Assembly (NCBI GenBank): GCA_003241055.1
Contig: QFOD01000003.1
Location: forward strand, 1-64,000
DNA: 64,000 nt
Origin: Roseateles depolymerans
GTDB taxonomy: Bacteria > Pseudomonadota > Gammaproteobacteria > Burkholderiales > Burkholderiaceae_C
Reading direction: 5' to 3'
Both the position numbers and the translations under genes were made by a program. Positions 8,185 to 17,159 of this stretch are shown piece by piece. Below the pieces are notes generated by a model, which had not been told where the DNA came from, searched no databases, and saw only the letters and a program-made list of their open reading frames with translations. How positions within the stretch are numbered: position 1 is the stretch's first letter; every line of letters starts with the position of its first letter.

Positions 8185-10353
8185 TCAGAAGGTCTCCCAG
8201 TCGCCATCGCCTGCCGCGGGTGTGGAGGACGCGGCTGGACGGGGGGCCGACATGGCCGAAGGAGCCGATGGGACGGCGGTGGCCGGCGCACCCGACGGTC
8301 GGGTTGGCGTTGCCTTGGGTGAGGTCGTCGTTGGCCGAGGTGTTGAGGGGGCCTTGGCCGTTGCGGGCTTGGGCGGCGCTGCCCGGCTGACTGGACGGGG
8401 CGCGGCGACCGGCGCTGGAGGCGGCGTCAGCCCAGCAGCATCGGCCACACGGAAGACCGCCACGGCGTCCACGAGCCGATGCGCCTGCTCCTTCAGGCTA
8501 TCCGCGGCGGCGGCCGATTGCTCCACCAGCGCGGCGTTCTGCTGGGTCATCTGGTCGACCTGGCCGACCGACTGATTGACCGTTTGCAGGCCGGCGCTCT
8601 GCTCGTCGGCTGACGAGCTGATCTCGCCGATGATGTCCTGAACGCGCTGGACGCTGCCGACGATCTCGCCCATCACGGCGCCGGCCGACTGCACCAGTTG
8701 GGAACCGCTTTCCACACGGGTCACGCTGTCGCCGATCAAGGCCTTGATCTCACGTGCGGCCTCGGCGCTGCGTGTGGCGAGTGAACGCACCTCGCCCGCC
8801 ACGACGGCGAATCCGCGCCCCTGTTCACCGGCTCGGGCCGCCTCGACCGCCGCATTCAGCGCGAGGATGTTGGTCTGGAACGCGATGCCGTCGATGACGC
8901 CGATGATGTCGGCAATCTTGCGCGAGGCCGTGTTGATCTGCTCCATCGTCGACACCACCTGGCCCACCACCTCGCCGCCGCGGGTCGCGGCACCTGCGGC
9001 CGACTGCACGAGCTGATTGGCGGTGCGGGCGGCATCGGCGGTGTGCCGAACGGTGGTGGTCAGCTCACTCATCGACGAAGCCGCGTTCTGCAGATTGCTG
9101 GCGGTTTCTTCGGTGCGCTGGCTGAGGTCGAAGTTGCCCGTCGCGATCTCTGAGCTGGCCGTGCCTATCGAATCCACGGAGGCCCGCACGGTGCTGATGG
9201 TGTCCGCCAGGCGCAGCCGCATGCCTTCGGTCTGCCGCATCAGCTGACCGATCTCGTCGGTGCGCGTGCTTTCCACCGAGCGACCGAGGTCGCCGTCGGC
9301 AATGGCGCCGACCGCTTCGCCCAGCGTGGCCAGGGGGCGTGCTACCCGGCGCTGCATCAACCAGGCGAGGCCCAGGCCCAGGCCGAGCGTGGTCAGTGCC
9401 AGTGCGCCCCAGAAGAACCACAGGGTCGATCGGACGGCCGCCTCAGCCTCCATACGCGAAACCTGAGAGATCACCCAATAGCCGGTCTTGTCGCTCTTGC
9501 GGGCGATGCCGAAGTTGTCCTTCAGCCCGTTGCCCAGTACATCGGCCATGTCCGCCAGCGTCGCGGCCTTCTCGCTCTGCTCGGCCAGAAGCTTCTCGAA
9601 GCCGGGCGCGACGTCTGCGACCAGCTTGCCCTTGGCTGCCGGGTGGGACACGAAGAAGGCCTTGGCCGGATCCTTGCCGACCGACACCACGAAGGTGCCG
9701 CCGTGCTCGAAGAACCGGGCCTCGTTGGCGGAGCGATTGATCGCCTCTTCGAACGCATCGAGATTGAAGCCTGCAAACAGCAGGCCGATCACCTTGCCGC
9801 CTACGTCCTTGATCGGCTCGTAATGCGTCATGTAGGCCTTGCCGAACAGCACGGCGCGGCCGGAGTAAGGCTTGCCCGCCGAGACCACGGCGTACGCGGG
9901 ATGCTGCTTGCCCAGCAGGGTGCCGACGACTCGATCGCCTTTGTCATTGCGCAGCGACGTGGTGACACGCTGGAAGTCGTCACCCTTGGCTGTGAAGACG
10001 GTGGCCACGCCTCCGGTGAGCTCCACGAACATGTCCACCTGCTTGAACTCGCCGCTCAGCTTCGCGCCGTCGTAGGTCAGCTCACCGCCGGCATCGGCGC
10101 TGAAGTTGCCGCCGAACTCTCGCTTGAGGGTGCCGAAGTTGCGCACCACCAGCACCCGGGCGATGTCGTCCATGGACTGCATGCTGTCCACCAGCGCGTC
10201 GGTCTTGTCGCTGACCCAGGACTGGACCTGGCTCTGCATCGCCCGCTTGACCATGTGCCCCACGATCAGACTCACAACCAGCAGCAGGGCCGCGACGGCC
10301 AGGGCGCCGGTCAGGGAGACCTGGCGTGCGATGGATTGAGGGGCTCGGCTCAT
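8185..10353 (-). CDS. Methyl-accepting chemotaxis protein with periplasmic Cache domain and WETF tail
   Basis: This is a 722-residue transmembrane chemoreceptor. TM1 is at about 15-37. A periplasmic Cache_3/Cache_2-type sensor runs from about 38 to 315, with segments such as GGVATVFT, GKAYMTHYEPI and GLLFAGFNLDAFE. TM2 lies near 320-340, followed by HAMP and the cytoplasmic coiled-coil signalling domain whose tip reads DGIAFQTNILALNAAVEAAR. After a proline/alanine-rich linker the last residues are DWETF, the pentapeptide tether that binds CheR and CheB. It is the last gene of the cheYAW operon, so it probably feeds this CheA. CheR and CheB are not in the window. The ligand is unknown. Confidence 0.95.
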   Translation of the reverse strand: MSRAPQSIARQVSLTGALAVAALLLVVSLIVGHMVKRAMQSQVQSWVSDKTDALVDSMQSMDDIARVLVVRNFGTLKREFGGNFSADAGGELTYDGAKLSGEFKQVDMFVELTGGVATVFTAKGDDFQRVTTSLRNDKGDRVVGTLLGKQHPAYAVVSAGKPYSGRAVLFGKAYMTHYEPIKDVGGKVIGLLFAGFNLDAFEEAINRSANEARFFEHGGTFVVSVGKDPAKAFFVSHPAAKGKLVADVAPGFEKLLAEQSEKAATLADMADVLGNGLKDNFGIARKSDKTGYWVISQVSRMEAEAAVRSTLWFFWGALALTTLGLGLGLAWLMQRRVARPLATLGEAVGAIADGDLGRSVESTRTDEIGQLMRQTEGMRLRLADTISTVRASVDSIGTASSEIATGNFDLSQRTEETASNLQNAASSMSELTTTVRHTADAARTANQLVQSAAGAATRGGEVVGQVVSTMEQINTASRKIADIIGVIDGIAFQTNILALNAAVEAARAGEQGRGFAVVAGEVRSLATRSAEAAREIKALIGDSVTRVESGSQLVQSAGAVMGEIVGSVQRVQDIIGEISSSADEQSAGLQTVNQSVGQVDQMTQQNAALVEQSAAAADSLKEQAHRLVDAVAVFRVADAAGLTPPPAPVAAPRPVSRAAPPKPATAKAPSTPRPTTTSPKATPTRPSGAPATAVPSAPSAMSAPRPAASSTPAAGDGDWETF

Positions 10354-10385
10354 GGCGTTTCCTTCGTGCGAATCCAGAAAGTGAA

Positions 10386-10418
10386 AGTCCCCGCCAGGCG
10401 GGAGGCCTGACGGGGACT
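10386..10418 (-). terminator. Hairpin between cheW and the MCP gene
   Basis: AGTCCCCG with CAGGC pairs with GCCTG and CGGGGACT across a short loop. On the minus strand it is followed by TTCACTTTCT, a weak T-rich tail. It may attenuate read-through from cheW into the MCP gene. Confidence 0.55.
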
Positions 10419-10485
10419 ATGGATCAAATTCTGCAAATTTGGAACGTTAGAAGTTCACATACGCGCTTATTTGATTAATTTGAAA

Positions 10486-11013
10486 TCAAGCGCTGGCCAC
10501 CGCATCCATCAGGCCCATGTCGGCGCTGCTCATCAGGCCTTCGATGTCCATCAGGATCAGCATGCGTTCGCCCACCGAGCCGATGCCGGTGATGAAGCTG
10601 GTGTCCACCGCCGACGAGCTGAGCTCAGGCGCCGGGCGGATGGCGTCACGGTTGAGTTCCAGCACATCCGACACCGAGTCGACGACGGCGCCAACGATGC
10701 GGTTCTTCACGTTCAGCACGATGACGACCGTGAAGCTGTTGTATTCGGCGGTCGGGCATCCCAGCTTCAGGCGCAGGTCGACGATGGGCACGATGACGCC
10801 GCGCAGGTTCACCACGCCCTTGATGAAGTCCGGCGCGTTGGCGATGCGTGTGGGCTGCTCGTAGGAGCGGATTTCCTGGACCTTCAGGATGTCGATGCCG
10901 TACTCCTCGGCACCGAGGCGGAAGGTCAGGTACTCGCCGCTGGCGGGGCCGGCAGCAGTCGTCGTGACGGCACCTTGCGGGCGCAGGGCGGGAACATTGG
11001 CGCTGGCTTCCAT
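10486..11013 (-). CDS. cheW: Chemotaxis coupling protein CheW
   Basis: This 175-residue cytoplasmic adaptor links chemoreceptors to CheA. The CheW fold is clear: EYLTFRLGAEEYGIDILKVQEI at about residues 27-48, the receptor-binding NLRGVIVPIVDLR at about 69-81, and VVDSVSDVLELN further on. The N-terminal 25 residues (alanine/threonine-rich) are an extension. AGGAGG lies 6 bases before the ATG. It is 25 bases downstream of cheA and upstream of an MCP in the same operon. Confidence 0.96.
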   Translation of the reverse strand: MEASANVPALRPQGAVTTTAAGPASGEYLTFRLGAEEYGIDILKVQEIRSYEQPTRIANAPDFIKGVVNLRGVIVPIVDLRLKLGCPTAEYNSFTVVIVLNVKNRIVGAVVDSVSDVLELNRDAIRPAPELSSSAVDTSFITGIGSVGERMLILMDIEGLMSSADMGLMDAVASA

Positions 11014-11038
11014 GGAGGCCTCCTTGTAAGTTCTTGAA

Positions 11039-13165
11039 TCAGTGACGGGAGCGGCGCACCAGGCTGCCGACGTCCAGGATCAGGGCCACGCGGCCGTCAC
11101 CCATGATGGTGGCGCCGGACACGTCGTTGACCTTGCGATAGTTGGCCTCGAGGTTCTTCACCACGACCTGCTGCTGGCCGAGCAGCTCGTCCACCAGCAG
11201 TGCGACGCGACCGCCCTCGGCCTCGACCACCACCATGATGGACGACACGTGTTCGAAGTCGAAGCGTGGCACATCGAACACACGCTCCAGCTCGATGACG
11301 GGCATGTACTCGTCGCGCACCTCGACGACGCGGCCGGAGCCGGCCACGGTCTTGATCGTGTCGGCCTGCACCTGGAAGGACTCGACCACGCTGGACAGCG
11401 GCAGGATGTAGACCTCGTCGCCCACGCCCACGCTCATGCCATCCATGATGGCGAGTGTGAGCGGCAGGCGCACGGACACCTTCATGCCGTAGCCCTCGGC
11501 GGAGTCGATCTCGACCGTGCCGCCCAGCGACGTGATGTTCTTCTTGACCACGTCCATGCCCACGCCGCGGCCGGACACGTCGGTCACCTGCTCTGCGGTG
11601 GAGAAGCCGGGCGCGAAGATCAGGCCCCAGACCTCCTGATCGCTCATCGTGTCGGGCGCGTCGATGCCTTTCTCGCGTGCCTTCTTGATGAGCTTCTCGC
11701 GGTTCAGGCCGCGGCCGTCGTCGCGCACCTCGATGACGATGGAGCCGCCCTGGTGGGAAGCCACCAGTGTGATCGTGCCCTGCTCGGGCTTGCCGCGCGC
11801 GAGGCGGTCCGCCGGCATCTCGATGCCGTGGTCACAGCTGTTGCGCACCAGGTGGGTCAGCGGATCGGTGATCTTCTCGACCAGGCTCTTGTCCAGTTCG
11901 GTCGCTTCACCCTGGGTGACCAGCTCGACCTTCTTGCCCAGCTTGGCCGCCAGGTCGCGCAGCATGCGCGGGAAGCGGTTGAACACCGTCGACATCGGAA
12001 TCATCCGGATCGACATGACGGACTCTTGCAGGTCGCGCGTGTTGCGCTCCAGGTCGGCGAGTCCGCTGGTGAGCTGCTGGTACAGCGCCGGATCGAGCTC
12101 GCGGCTGTTCTGCGCCAGCATGGCCTGTGTGATGACGAGCTCGCCGACCAGGTTGATGAGCTGGTCGACCTTCTCGATGGACACGCGCAGTGTGGTCTGG
12201 TCCAGGCCACCGCCAGCGGGCTTGGCCTCGGCCTTGGCGACAGGACGCGCGGCAGGGACGATGGCGGCCGGCTTGACCTCGGCTGCCGCCGCGGGGGCAG
12301 CGCCGGCCGCGGGCACGCCGGGGGCGTCGTCGAAGAAGCCGTAGCCGGGATCGGAGGCGGGTGCTTCAGCCGGCGGGGCGCCGGGCGCACCGTCGTGGAA
12401 GCCGAAGCCAGGCCCCAACGGCAGCAGCTTGACCTGCTCGCGCGCCACGTGGAAGGTGAAGAGGTCCAGCAGATCGTTGTCGGTGGAGCTGGTCAACACC
12501 TTGAAGCGGCGCATGCCGTCGGCCGACTGGCCGGCATCCAGCGGTTCGATGGTGCCGAGGTCGGTGATTTCCTTGAATAGCTCGACGAGGTTGTCGGCAA
12601 TGCTTGGGTCGGGCAGGGGACCGACCTGCAGCTCCAGCAGGCGCGCACCCGGGCGGGCGTCCGCCATCGGTGCCGGGGCCGGCGTGGGGGCCGCAGCGGG
12701 CGCGGCAGCCGTCGGCGCAGGGGCGGCCGCGGGCGCGGCCACCGGCGCACCGTTGCCGTCCACGAAGCCCTTGATGTGGGACAGCAACTCGGCGGTGTCC
12801 ACCGGGTCGGCGCCCGAGCCCTGGTGACGGCCCAGTTGCGCACGCAGCGCGTCGCCCGACTGCAGCAGCACGTCCACCATCGGTGCCGTCGGCGTCAGTT
12901 CGTGGCGACGCAGCTTGTCCAGCAGCGTCTCCATCTGGTGGGTCAGCTCGGCCACATCCGAGAAGCCGAAGGTCGCGGCGCCACCCTTGATCGAGTGCGC
13001 GCAGCGGAAGATCGCATTCAGTTCCTCGTCGTCGGCCTCGTCGACATTCAGGTTCAGCAGCAACTGCTCCATGTTGTCGAGGTTCTCGCCGGCTTCCTCG
13101 AAGAAGACCTGGTAGAACTGGCTGAGGTCGATGCCGGCGCTGATGCTGGCGCCTTCAGAAGTCAT
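11039..13165 (-). CDS. cheA: Chemotaxis histidine kinase CheA
   Basis: This is a 708-residue kinase that autophosphorylates on its Hpt domain and passes phosphate to CheY and CheB. The phospho-accepting histidine is in AHSIKGGAATFGF (about H57). An alanine/proline linker and a P2-like region follow, then the dimerisation helix pair (TLRVSIEKVDQLINLVGELV, about residue 330), the HATPase with HLVRNSCDHGIE and DDGRGL, and the C-terminal CheW-like domain. Two near-copies of a GxGFxDxAPG(A/V)P motif lie in the linker at about residues 250 and 272. An ATG three codons earlier (13174) sits directly against a GGAG, so the start at 13165, with AGGAG 8 bases upstream, is preferred. Confidence 0.96.
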   Translation of the reverse strand: MTSEGASISAGIDLSQFYQVFFEEAGENLDNMEQLLLNLNVDEADDEELNAIFRCAHSIKGGAATFGFSDVAELTHQMETLLDKLRRHELTPTAPMVDVLLQSGDALRAQLGRHQGSGADPVDTAELLSHIKGFVDGNGAPVAAPAAAPAPTAAAPAAAPTPAPAPMADARPGARLLELQVGPLPDPSIADNLVELFKEITDLGTIEPLDAGQSADGMRRFKVLTSSTDNDLLDLFTFHVAREQVKLLPLGPGFGFHDGAPGAPPAEAPASDPGYGFFDDAPGVPAAGAAPAAAAEVKPAAIVPAARPVAKAEAKPAGGGLDQTTLRVSIEKVDQLINLVGELVITQAMLAQNSRELDPALYQQLTSGLADLERNTRDLQESVMSIRMIPMSTVFNRFPRMLRDLAAKLGKKVELVTQGEATELDKSLVEKITDPLTHLVRNSCDHGIEMPADRLARGKPEQGTITLVASHQGGSIVIEVRDDGRGLNREKLIKKAREKGIDAPDTMSDQEVWGLIFAPGFSTAEQVTDVSGRGVGMDVVKKNITSLGGTVEIDSAEGYGMKVSVRLPLTLAIMDGMSVGVGDEVYILPLSSVVESFQVQADTIKTVAGSGRVVEVRDEYMPVIELERVFDVPRFDFEHVSSIMVVVEAEGGRVALLVDELLGQQQVVVKNLEANYRKVNDVSGATIMGDGRVALILDVGSLVRRSRH

Positions 13166-13190
13166 ATCTCCCATCTCCTGCTCCCTGGCC

Positions 13191-13553
13191 TTAGCGGATC
13201 ACCTTGCCGATCACCTCGATCAGCTTGGCCGGGTCGAAAGGCTTGACGAGCCAGCCCGTGGCGCCCGCCGCGCGGCCGGCCTGCTTCATCGCATCGCTGG
13301 ACTCGGTGGTCAGGATCAGGATGGGCGTGGTCTTGAACTTCGGGTTCTCGCGCAGCTTCTTGGTCAGGCTGATGCCGTCCATGCGGGGCATGTTCTGGTC
13401 GGTCAGCACCAGATCGAAATCACGCGTGCCGGATTTCTCCCAGGCGTCCTGGCCATCGACCGCCTCCACCACGTTGAAGCCGGCGTTCTTGAGCGTGAAG
13501 GCCACCATCTGGCGCATCGAGGCCGAGTCGTCGACAGCAAGGATTGAGTGCAT
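13191..13553 (-). CDS. cheY: CheY-family response regulator (chemotaxis)
   Basis: This is a 120-residue single receiver domain with no output domain. It has the acidic pocket VDDS near residue 8, the phospho-acceptor D52 in LVLTDQNMP, the threonine in ILTTES, and the lysine in LVKPFDP. It is the first of two CheY-like proteins in the window and is less like the classical motor-binding CheY than the one at 43.9 kb. Being 25 bases upstream of cheA, it is probably a direct phosphate acceptor or phosphate sink for this CheA. The start follows CGGAGAAA. Confidence 0.92.
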   Translation of the reverse strand: MHSILAVDDSASMRQMVAFTLKNAGFNVVEAVDGQDAWEKSGTRDFDLVLTDQNMPRMDGISLTKKLRENPKFKTTPILILTTESSDAMKQAGRAAGATGWLVKPFDPAKLIEVIGKVIR

Positions 13554-13594
13554 TTAGTTTTCTCCGAGGGAACGATTGCCGGGAAGGGCAGAAA

Positions 13595-14065
13595 TCAGAA
13601 GAGTTCGATGGATCCCGCGTCCATCTCGTCCTGGGTGACCGGATTGGGCCGCAGCGGCGCGATCTCGACGACCGCCGCACCGTCCTCATCGTCCGTGCCG
13701 AAGGTGTCGCGTGCGATCTGGTCGGCGCAATTGCGCAGACGCTGGCTCGTATGAGCGATCAGCTGCGTCGCCATGTCCTGGAACTGGAGCGCGGTGATGG
13801 CGTGGGCGATGTCCTGCATCACCTGCTGCAGCCCGTCGTTGATGCCGGCCGTCTCGGCCGCGCTCAGCAGCGACATCACCTGGTTGGACGCGCTGTAGAA
13901 ATGTGTGGACAGGGTCTCACCCGCGTCATCGATCAGCCGCTGCAGACGTTCGAGATCGTTGGTCACGGTCATGAGGTGATCCTGCAACTCCGCCGCCGCG
14001 AGAAGCGGCATGGCGGCAACCGACCCGTCCAGGTCGATGGCTGCGTTGGATTCTTCAGTCTGCAT
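13595..14065 (-). CDS. Short CheZ-motif protein, putative CheY phosphatase
   Basis: This 156-residue cytoplasmic, mostly helical protein is the first gene of the cheYAW operon. A long helical region contains ITALQFQDMATQLIAH at residues 90-105. This gives D97-x3-Q101, the same D-x-x-x-Q spacing as the catalytic motif of CheZ (compare DLTGQ in the true CheZ at 44.3 kb). The C-terminus is acidic and ends GSIELF, which could be a docking peptide. It is shorter than CheZ (about 210) and lacks the rest of the family signature, so phosphatase activity is an inference. The ATG at 14065 follows GGAGACGTG; the preceding GTG is a less likely start. Confidence 0.7.
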   Translation of the reverse strand: MQTEESNAAIDLDGSVAAMPLLAAAELQDHLMTVTNDLERLQRLIDDAGETLSTHFYSASNQVMSLLSAAETAGINDGLQQVMQDIAHAITALQFQDMATQLIAHTSQRLRNCADQIARDTFGTDDEDGAAVVEIAPLRPNPVTQDEMDAGSIELF

Positions 14066-14280
14066 CACGTCTCCACGCTGGGATGGCTTGTCGAGGTTCG
14101 CTGGAACCCTGGCCGTTAGTCAGCGAATACATCATGGCATGTTCGATGCAATTTCGGCACCTGTCGACGCTGGGATGTGGACAGAACGAGCCGTATTACC
14201 GCTCTGACCCCGGTTGCTGGCAAGAGGCGTGGCGTCCCTCACCACACGACCGTGCTCGCAGCGGCGGCATACTCCGCGCC

Positions 14281-15438
14281 ATGACAGTTCCTGACCGAGA
14301 GCAGGCCGCTCGGACCCTGCGGGTGTTGCATGTCGAAGACTCCGAGCTTGACCACCAGCTCATCCTGACCCAGATCCGGCGTGCCGGCCTGCCGGTCGAG
14401 ATGGAGCGTCTCGATGCGCTGCCTGCCGTTCTGGAGGCGCTGGATCGCCCCTGGGACGCGATTGTGTCGGACTACAACCTGCCGGGCTACTCCGGCCTGG
14501 ACGTGCTGGAGCAGCTCAAGCAGCGCGGTCTGGCGACGCCCTTCGTGCTGGTGTCGGGCGAGATCGGCGAGGACATGGCCGTGCATGCGATGCGCAATGG
14601 CGCGGCGGACTACCTGCTGAAGAACAACCTGGCGCGGCTGGCGCCTGCCTTGCAGCATGCTGTCGAGGCGGCCGAAAGCCTGCGCGCTCGCGTGACGGCG
14701 GATCAGGAACTGCACAAGTCCAAGCAGCGTCTGCATCAGCTGGCCGGGCACCTGCAGACCAGCGTGGAGCTGGAGCGGGCCGCGATCGCCCGCGAGATCC
14801 ACGATGACGTGGGCGGGTCTCTCACCGCCCTCAAGTTCGATCTCGCCTGGATAGACCGCCATGCACGAGAGCCCGAGGTGCGCCAGCGCGTGGCGGCCGC
14901 GCTGGAGACGGTGAGCTCGGCGATCGAGGCCAGCCAGCGCATCATGCACAACCTGCGCCCCGCGATCCTGGACCAGGGCCTGGCGGCGGCGCTGCAGTGG
15001 ATGACGGCGCGCTTCGAGCGCCGCACCGGCATCGAGGCCGCGTTGCGCGTCGCCGACAGCCGCATGGAGCTGCCGGCAGGTGTGCCGCTGGTGGCCTACC
15101 GCACGGCGCAGGAGGCGCTGACCAATGTCTCCAAGCACTCGGGCGCTACCCGGGTGGATATCGAGATGAGCCAGGAAGCCGGTGTGCTGACGCTGGAGAT
15201 CCGCGACAACGGTGCCGGCATCGCGGCACAGGATCTGGCCAAGGAGCGTTCCTTCGGCATCCGCGGCCTGCACGAGCGGGCTGCGACGGTGGGGGGCTGG
15301 GTGGATCTCTCCAGCCCGCCAGGCGGTGGCACCAGCCTGATCCTGACCGTGCCGCTGGCGGCCGAGGCCATCGACGCGCTGGGGGACGATCAGTTGCCCG
15401 GCGAGGACGAGGGCAACTCCATCTGGGGGCGTGCATGA
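14281..15438 (+). CDS. Receiver-first hybrid histidine kinase (NarL-class HisKA_3)
   Basis: This is a 385-residue cytoplasmic protein with no membrane segment. Residues 12-130 are a receiver domain (VEDSELD, acceptor aspartate in IVSDYNLPGYSGLD, lysine in YLLKNN). A helical linker follows. The HisKA_3 dimerisation domain with the phospho-accepting histidine is in AAIAREIHDDVGGSLTALK near 170-190, and the HATPase ends the protein with TAQEALTNVSKHS and GIRGLHERA. Its stop overlaps the ATG of the LuxR-type regulator (ATGA), so the two form a coupled pair. The input signal probably reaches it by phosphorylation of its receiver. No clear ribosome site precedes the ATG. Confidence 0.92.
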   Translation: MTVPDREQAARTLRVLHVEDSELDHQLILTQIRRAGLPVEMERLDALPAVLEALDRPWDAIVSDYNLPGYSGLDVLEQLKQRGLATPFVLVSGEIGEDMAVHAMRNGAADYLLKNNLARLAPALQHAVEAAESLRARVTADQELHKSKQRLHQLAGHLQTSVELERAAIAREIHDDVGGSLTALKFDLAWIDRHAREPEVRQRVAAALETVSSAIEASQRIMHNLRPAILDQGLAAALQWMTARFERRTGIEAALRVADSRMELPAGVPLVAYRTAQEALTNVSKHSGATRVDIEMSQEAGVLTLEIRDNGAGIAAQDLAKERSFGIRGLHERAATVGGWVDLSSPPGGGTSLILTVPLAAEAIDALGDDQLPGEDEGNSIWGRA

Positions 15439-16082
15439 TCCGCGTGATCCTGTGCGACGACCACGGGCTGATCCGACGCGGCATCCGCGACACGCTGGCG
15501 GACAGCGACGACATCGAGGTTATCGGCGAGGCGGGCGACTACACCGAGCTGCGCGGGCTGCTGCACAAGCTCGGCAAGGACAACCCCTGCGATGTGCTGG
15601 TGCTCGATATCAACATGCCGGGCCGCTCGGGCCTGGATGTGCTGCATGTGCTGAAGGACGAGGGCGCGGCACTGCGGCCCCTGATCGTCTCCATGTACCC
15701 CGAGGACCAATACGCCATCCGTGCGCTGCGCGCCGGCGCCTACGGCTACGTGAACAAGGGCGGCGATCCGGCCTCGCTGGTGCAGGCGGTGCGCACGGTG
15801 GCCCAGGGCCGCAAGTACGTGACTCCCGAGATCGCGCAGATGCTGGTGGAGAGCCTGACGGCGCCAGTTACCGAGCAGGCGCATCACAAGCTCTCGGATC
15901 GTGAGCTGCAGACGCTGGTGATGATCGCGTCGGGCCGGCGGCTGTCGGACATCGCCGAGGAGCTGACGCTCAGCCCCAAGACGGTCAGCGTCTATCGTGC
16001 CCGCGTGCTGGAGAAGCTGGGGCTGACGAACAACTCCGAACTGACGGTCTACGCCATCCGCAACGGGCTGGTGGCGAGTTGA
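15435..16082 (+). CDS. LuxR/NarL-type response regulator
   Basis: This 215-residue regulator has a receiver domain at residues 1-125 (CDDH pocket, acceptor aspartate in VLVLDINMPGRSG, lysine in GYVNKGG). A LuxR-type helix-turn-helix at about 150-210 contains LSDRELQTLVMIASG and LSPKTVSVYRARVLEKLGL. It overlaps the upstream kinase gene by 4 bases and is its likely partner. The gene target is unknown. It lies tail to tail with fliR, with only 18 bases between stops. Confidence 0.94.
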   Translation: MIRVILCDDHGLIRRGIRDTLADSDDIEVIGEAGDYTELRGLLHKLGKDNPCDVLVLDINMPGRSGLDVLHVLKDEGAALRPLIVSMYPEDQYAIRALRAGAYGYVNKGGDPASLVQAVRTVAQGRKYVTPEIAQMLVESLTAPVTEQAHHKLSDRELQTLVMIASGRRLSDIAEELTLSPKTVSVYRARVLEKLGLTNNSELTVYAIRNGLVAS

Positions 16083-16100
16083 CCCCGTTCTGGCTGGCGT

Positions 16101-16865
16101 TCAGGTGAAGGCGGCCAGCAGTCGTTCCAGCGCCACCGTGAATGGCGTCTGCATGAGCGGCAATGTCGCCAGCATGCCGATCAGCCCGATGCTGACGGTC
16201 AGCGGAAAGCCCACCGAGAACACGCCGATCTGAGGCGCCACGCGCGAGATCACGCCCAGCACCAGGTTCACGAACATCAGCATCGTGACCAGCGGCAGCG
16301 CGATCCACAGGCCGATGCTGAAGATCTCCGCACCCCAGCGCTGTGGCTGGGCGACGCGCAGGAAGGCGAAGGGCTCGTCACCGATCGGGAAGGCCTGGAA
16401 GCTCTGCACCAGCGCGTTGATCAGCAGCAGGTGGCCGTTGATGGCGATGAAGAGGAAGGCCACCATGCTGCCGAAGAAGCGGCTGCTGGCCGTGCCTTGC
16501 GCGCCGGTGCCGGGGTCGAAGAAGCCGGCGAAGTTCAGGCCCATCTGCAGGCCGATGATCTCGCCGGCGAACTCCAACGCTGCAAACACGATGCGCACCG
16601 CAAAGCCCAAGGCCAGGCCGATCAGCAGCTGCTGGGCCAGCAGCAGCGTCAGCAGCGGCAGCGAATCCAGCGGCGTGGCCGGAATGGCAGGCAGCGAGGC
16701 TTGGGCCGCCACCGAAATGAACAATGCCAGCCCGATGCGCAGCCGCAGCGGCACATTGCGCTGGCTGAAGGTGGGCATGCCGGCCAGCAGCGCCAGCGTG
16801 CGGATGAAGGGCCACAGCAGCGGGTTCAGCCAGGCCAGCAGCTGGGCCTCGGTGACCGTGAACAT
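16101..16865 (-). CDS. fliR: Flagellar export gate protein FliR
   Basis: This is a 254-residue polytopic inner-membrane protein of the flagellar type III export gate. Several hydrophobic segments are visible, beginning with LLAWLNPLLWPFIRTLALLA, and the conserved GEIIGLQMGLNFAGFFDP loop lies near residues 95-112. It would sit in the FliP5Q4R1 spiral. It is the last gene of the fliLMNOPQR run; the fliQ stop is 13 bases before its start. Confidence 0.97.
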   Translation of the reverse strand: MFTVTEAQLLAWLNPLLWPFIRTLALLAGMPTFSQRNVPLRLRIGLALFISVAAQASLPAIPATPLDSLPLLTLLLAQQLLIGLALGFAVRIVFAALEFAGEIIGLQMGLNFAGFFDPGTGAQGTASSRFFGSMVAFLFIAINGHLLLINALVQSFQAFPIGDEPFAFLRVAQPQRWGAEIFSIGLWIALPLVTMLMFVNLVLGVISRVAPQIGVFSVGFPLTVSIGLIGMLATLPLMQTPFTVALERLLAAFT

Positions 16866-16878
16866 GGGCGCTCGCCGT

Positions 16879-17148
16879 TCAGCCGACGACTGAGGGGATG
16901 GTCTGCAGCGTGCGCTGGATGTACTCGACCAGTTGCGTGACCATCCATGGCCCCACGGCCGCCAGCGTCAGCACGGCCGCGATGACCTTGGGCACGAAGG
17001 ACAGCGTCGCCTCGTTGATCTGCGTGGCCGCCTGGATCACGCTCACGACGACGCCGACCACCAGCACCACGAGGAGGATGGGAGCGGCCACCAGCAGCAG
17101 CATGTACAGGCCCTGCTGGCCGAAGGTGAAGACTTGTTGTGCGTCCAT
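16879..17148 (-). CDS. fliQ: Flagellar export gate protein FliQ
   Basis: This 89-residue protein has two transmembrane hairpin helices (MLLLVAAPILLVVLVVGVVV and a second at about 55-75) and the conserved QAATQINEATLSFVPK loop between them. It packs around FliP in the export gate. Length is exactly as expected, and it sits between fliP and fliR in the standard order. Confidence 0.97.
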   Translation of the reverse strand: MDAQQVFTFGQQGLYMLLLVAAPILLVVLVVGVVVSVIQAATQINEATLSFVPKVIAAVLTLAAVGPWMVTQLVEYIQRTLQTIPSVVG

Positions 17149-17159
17149 GGTGTGGGGGG

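Noticed and set aside
11042..12580. 512-residue plus-strand ORF opposite cheA
   Set aside because: It is an antisense shadow of cheA, with composition typical of reversed high-GC codons.
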